From: Acidobacteriota bacterium
Lineage (GTDB): Bacteria > Acidobacteriota > Holophagae > Acanthopleuribacterales > Acanthopleuribacteraceae
DNA length: 64,000 bases
NCBI GenBank assembly: GCA_020439745.1
Contig: JAGQSC010000015.1
Location: 124,001-188,000 of the forward strand
Direction: 5' to 3'
A program made the translations under genes and the position numbers. The notes under the pieces are model-generated. The model worked only from the letters and a program-made list of their open reading frames with translations. It did no database searches and was not told where the DNA came from. How positions within the stretch are numbered: the first letter of the stretch is position 1; every line of letters begins with the position of its first letter. Of the stretch, positions 62,093-64,000 are shown in pieces.

Positions 62093-62521
62093 ATGGCAAA
62101 GAAAATCACAGGTTACATCAAACTCCAACTTCCTAGCTCGCAGGCCACGCCAGCCCCACCAGTGGGCCCGGCACTCGGCCAGCATGGCGTGAACATCATG
62201 GAGTTCGTCAAAGCGTTCAATGCTCGTACCGCCCAAAACCCCGGCCTTATCGTGCCCGTGGTGATCACGGTGTACGCCGACCGCTCATTTACATTTGATA
62301 TCAAAACACCACCAGCCGGCGTTTTGATCAAGAAGGCGCTGGGTCTCGCCAGCGGTTCAGCTGAGCCCAACAAGAAAAAAGTGGGCAAGCTCACTCAAGC
62401 ACAAATCACTGACATAGCTCAGACAAAAATGCCCGATTTGAACACGACCGACATCGAAGCCGCAAAGCGCATGATCGCAGGATCAGCGCGTTCCATGGGT
62501 GTCGAGGTTGAGCGCGCTTAA
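62093..62521 (+). CDS. rplK: 50S ribosomal protein L11
   Basis: 142 residues. [40 protein letters not shown] and [11 protein letters not shown] identify L11, part of the GTPase-associated stalk base that binds 23S rRNA. It starts nine bases after nusG with AGGT before the ATG. Confidence 0.98.
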   Translation: MAKKITGYIKLQLPSSQATPAPPVGPALGQHGVNIMEFVKAFNARTAQNPGLIVPVVITVYADRSFTFDIKTPPAGVLIKKALGLASGSAEPNKKKVGKLTQAQITDIAQTKMPDLNTTDIEAAKRMIAGSARSMGVEVERA

Positions 62522-62529
62522 TTGGGAAT

Positions 62530-62562
62530 CTGTTGCGGTGGTCACCACTCCTACAGCAACAG
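62530..62562 (+). promoter_or_regulatory. Hairpin in the rplK-rplA gap
   Basis: CTGTTGC (62530-62536) pairs with GCAACAG (62556-62562), with a small inner GTGG-TCA-CCAC stem. No T-run follows, so it is not a simple terminator. It may be a ribosomal-protein binding site or an RNA-processing or stability element. Confidence 0.4.
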
Positions 62563-62597
62563 TATCACCGAGTGGGAGAGTCTAAGAAGGAGGTTGT

Positions 62598-63296
62598 ATG
62601 CCCCGTAGAAGCAAAAGGTATCAGAATTCTGCCTCCAAACTTGGTGCTCGTCCTTATGATCTCACCGAAGGGATCGATCTGTTAAAGAATATGGACTCAG
62701 CCAAGTTTGATGAGACTGTAGAATTGGCCATGAGGCTAGGCGTTGACCCACGTCGCGCCGACCAAATGGTCCGCGGTACCGTGCAGCTGCCTCACGGAAC
62801 AGGTAAAACCAAGCGCGTCTTGGTGATTGCCGACGGAGAGCGGCTGAATGAGGCGAAGGAAGCGGGTGCCGACATCGTTGCCGGAGAGGAAATCGTCGAC
62901 CAGATTCTGGGCGGGTTCCTTGACTTCGATGCTGTCGTCGCGACGCCTCCAACCATGCGTTTCGTCGGGAAACTTGGCAAGGTGTTGGGTCCACGAGGAT
63001 TAATGCCGAACCCTAAAACGGGTACGGTGACCATGGATGTCGCAAACGCTGTCCAGGAGATCAAGGCCGGTAAAGTGGCCTATAAGGTCGACAAGACAGG
63101 CATCGTTCACGCACCCATCGGCAAAAAATCATTCAGCAGCCAACAACTAGTCGAGAACGCGAACGCCCTGATCGCCAGCGTTACCCGGGCCAAGCCCAGC
63201 GGTGCCAAAGGCAAATACATCAAGAGTATCCACCTCAGTTCAACCATGAGTCCTGGCGTCGAAATCGATGCCATGGCAACTGCGGTTGTAGCGTAA
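62598..63296 (+). CDS. rplA: 50S ribosomal protein L1
   Basis: 232 residues. It opens [20 protein letters not shown] and has [40 protein letters not shown] and [20 protein letters not shown], the L1 signatures. It binds 23S rRNA near the E site and in other bacteria represses its own operon. AAGGAGG lies seven bases before the ATG. Confidence 0.98.
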   Translation: MPRRSKRYQNSASKLGARPYDLTEGIDLLKNMDSAKFDETVELAMRLGVDPRRADQMVRGTVQLPHGTGKTKRVLVIADGERLNEAKEAGADIVAGEEIVDQILGGFLDFDAVVATPPTMRFVGKLGKVLGPRGLMPNPKTGTVTMDVANAVQEIKAGKVAYKVDKTGIVHAPIGKKSFSSQQLVENANALIASVTRAKPSGAKGKYIKSIHLSSTMSPGVEIDAMATAVVA

Positions 63297-63306
63297 GGAG
63301 CACCCT

Positions 63307-63825
63307 ATGGATAAGCAAACCAAACGCGACATCGTCGATCAACTCAAGGCTGAACTCCAGGGAGTCGATTCGATCTTCCTGTGTAATTTCAAGGGCATGA
63401 CGGTCGAAAAAGACACGAACTTGCGCCGCGACATCCGCGCGCATGGTTCCACCTATCGCGTCGTCAAGAATACGCTGTTGAAACTGGCATTTGCCGATTC
63501 GGAATTTGCACAGCTCAACGATCAACTCGTCGGCAACACGGCCATGGCATATCACGAAGAGGATATCGTCGGCCTTGCCAAACTGATTGCCAAAGCGGCG
63601 AAGGACAACGAAAAGTTTGAATTCAAAGCTGGCATCGTTCAGGGTCAAGTCATTGATCTAAAGCAATTGGAAACCCTCGCTAACCTGCCCTCCAAAGAGC
63701 AGTTGGTTTCCAAGCTGATGTATCTGATGAACTACCCGATCCAAGGTCTTGCCACCGCTTTGAACGGAATCGTTCGAAACTTCGTGGTTGTGCTCGACCA
63801 GGTAAAACAACAAAAAGAACAATAA
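63307..63825 (+). CDS. rplJ: 50S ribosomal protein L10
   Basis: 172 residues. VDQLKAELQGVDSIFLCNFK, RAHGSTYRVVKNTLLKLAF and the C-terminal helix that carries L7/L12 dimers (about 135-172) identify L10. The gap to rplA is only ten bases (with a GGAG), so the long L10 leader found before rplJ in many bacteria is not present here. Confidence 0.97.
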   Translation: MDKQTKRDIVDQLKAELQGVDSIFLCNFKGMTVEKDTNLRRDIRAHGSTYRVVKNTLLKLAFADSEFAQLNDQLVGNTAMAYHEEDIVGLAKLIAKAAKDNEKFEFKAGIVQGQVIDLKQLETLANLPSKEQLVSKLMYLMNYPIQGLATALNGIVRNFVVVLDQVKQQKEQ

Positions 63826-63854
63826 ACTGAAGGGTTTGAGAAGGAGTTGGAACC

Positions 63855-64000
63855 ATGGCTACGTTGACCAAAACCGAACTCATTGAACAGATCAAGGGCA
63901 TGACCGTCCTTGAACTCGCTGAATTGGTGAAGGCACTTGAAGAAGAATTTGGTGTATCTGCTGCAGCTGCGACTGTAGCTGCACCCGCAGCAGCTGCTGG
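63855..64000 (+). CDS. rplL: 50S ribosomal protein L7/L12 (3' partial)
   Basis: The 48 complete codons in the window read [20 protein letters not shown], then [17 protein letters not shown] and an Ala-rich hinge, the L7/L12 N-terminal dimerisation domain. The gene runs past the window end. AAGGAG precedes the ATG. Confidence 0.96.
   Translation, partial: MATLTKTELIEQIKGMTVLELAELVKALEEEFGVSAAAATVAAPAAAA

Overview
The window reads as a compact, moderate-GC (roughly 50-55% by eye) Gram-negative-type chromosome, most plausibly from Acidobacteriota. The lineage hint comes from two proteins of the VWFA-related type typical of Acidobacteria (41327-42625 and 49428-51989, the latter with a GWxTD-like N-terminus), together with many outer-membrane or periplasm-directed proteins (RND pumps, SurA-like chaperones, lipoproteins). 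This is inference from protein families, not from rRNA. I see no rRNA, CRISPR array, insertion sequence or prophage.

Layout. (1) 1-7910: a signalling block with a PAS-GGDEF cyclase facing a minus-strand cluster of hybrid histidine kinase, HPt protein, REC-REC-GGDEF-EAL protein, two coupled genes resembling the N-terminal modules of GspE/PilB ATPases without the ATPase core, and a single-domain response regulator. (2) 8272-13902: membrane and exported proteins (SpeE-like membrane fusion, TMEM43-like protein, reprolysin-like metalloprotease, DUF805). (3) 13969-18592: an ArsR-type regulator fused to a methyltransferase, followed one base later by metH, with a perfect 10-2-10 palindrome at the regulator's promoter. 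(4) 18591-28751: a DUF2089/membrane-protein pair, lipoprotein, ankyrin protein, GT-C glycosyltransferase, double-length ThyX-like protein, rhomboid protease and a TPR-GGDEF protein. (5) 29091-37743: RND adaptor, two RND permeases and a DUF3179 protein. (6) 37740-52835: mostly metabolic and envelope genes (acyl-CoA-binding protein, gamma-glutamyltransferase, 2OG oxygenase, YchJ-like, DUF924, 2-phosphoglycerate-kinase-like, polysaccharide deacetylase, SurA-like pair, VWFA/GWxTD protein). (7) 52921-58743: a tightly coupled operon joining TPR proteins, a TPR-Ser/Thr kinase and three glycan-related enzymes. (8) 59606-64000: the classic tRNA-Tyr/Gly/Thr-tuf-tRNA-Trp-secE-nusG-rplK-rplA-rplJ-rplL cluster, cut by the window end.

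Genes are packed tightly. Many same-strand pairs overlap by four bases (ATGA, GTGA or TTGA), and several convergent pairs overlap at their 3' ends. The observations I would follow first are the ATPase-less GspE-like pair inside the c-di-GMP cluster, the SahR-like regulator/metH unit with its palindrome, the kinase-glycosyltransferase operon, and the 2-phosphoglycerate-kinase-like gene.
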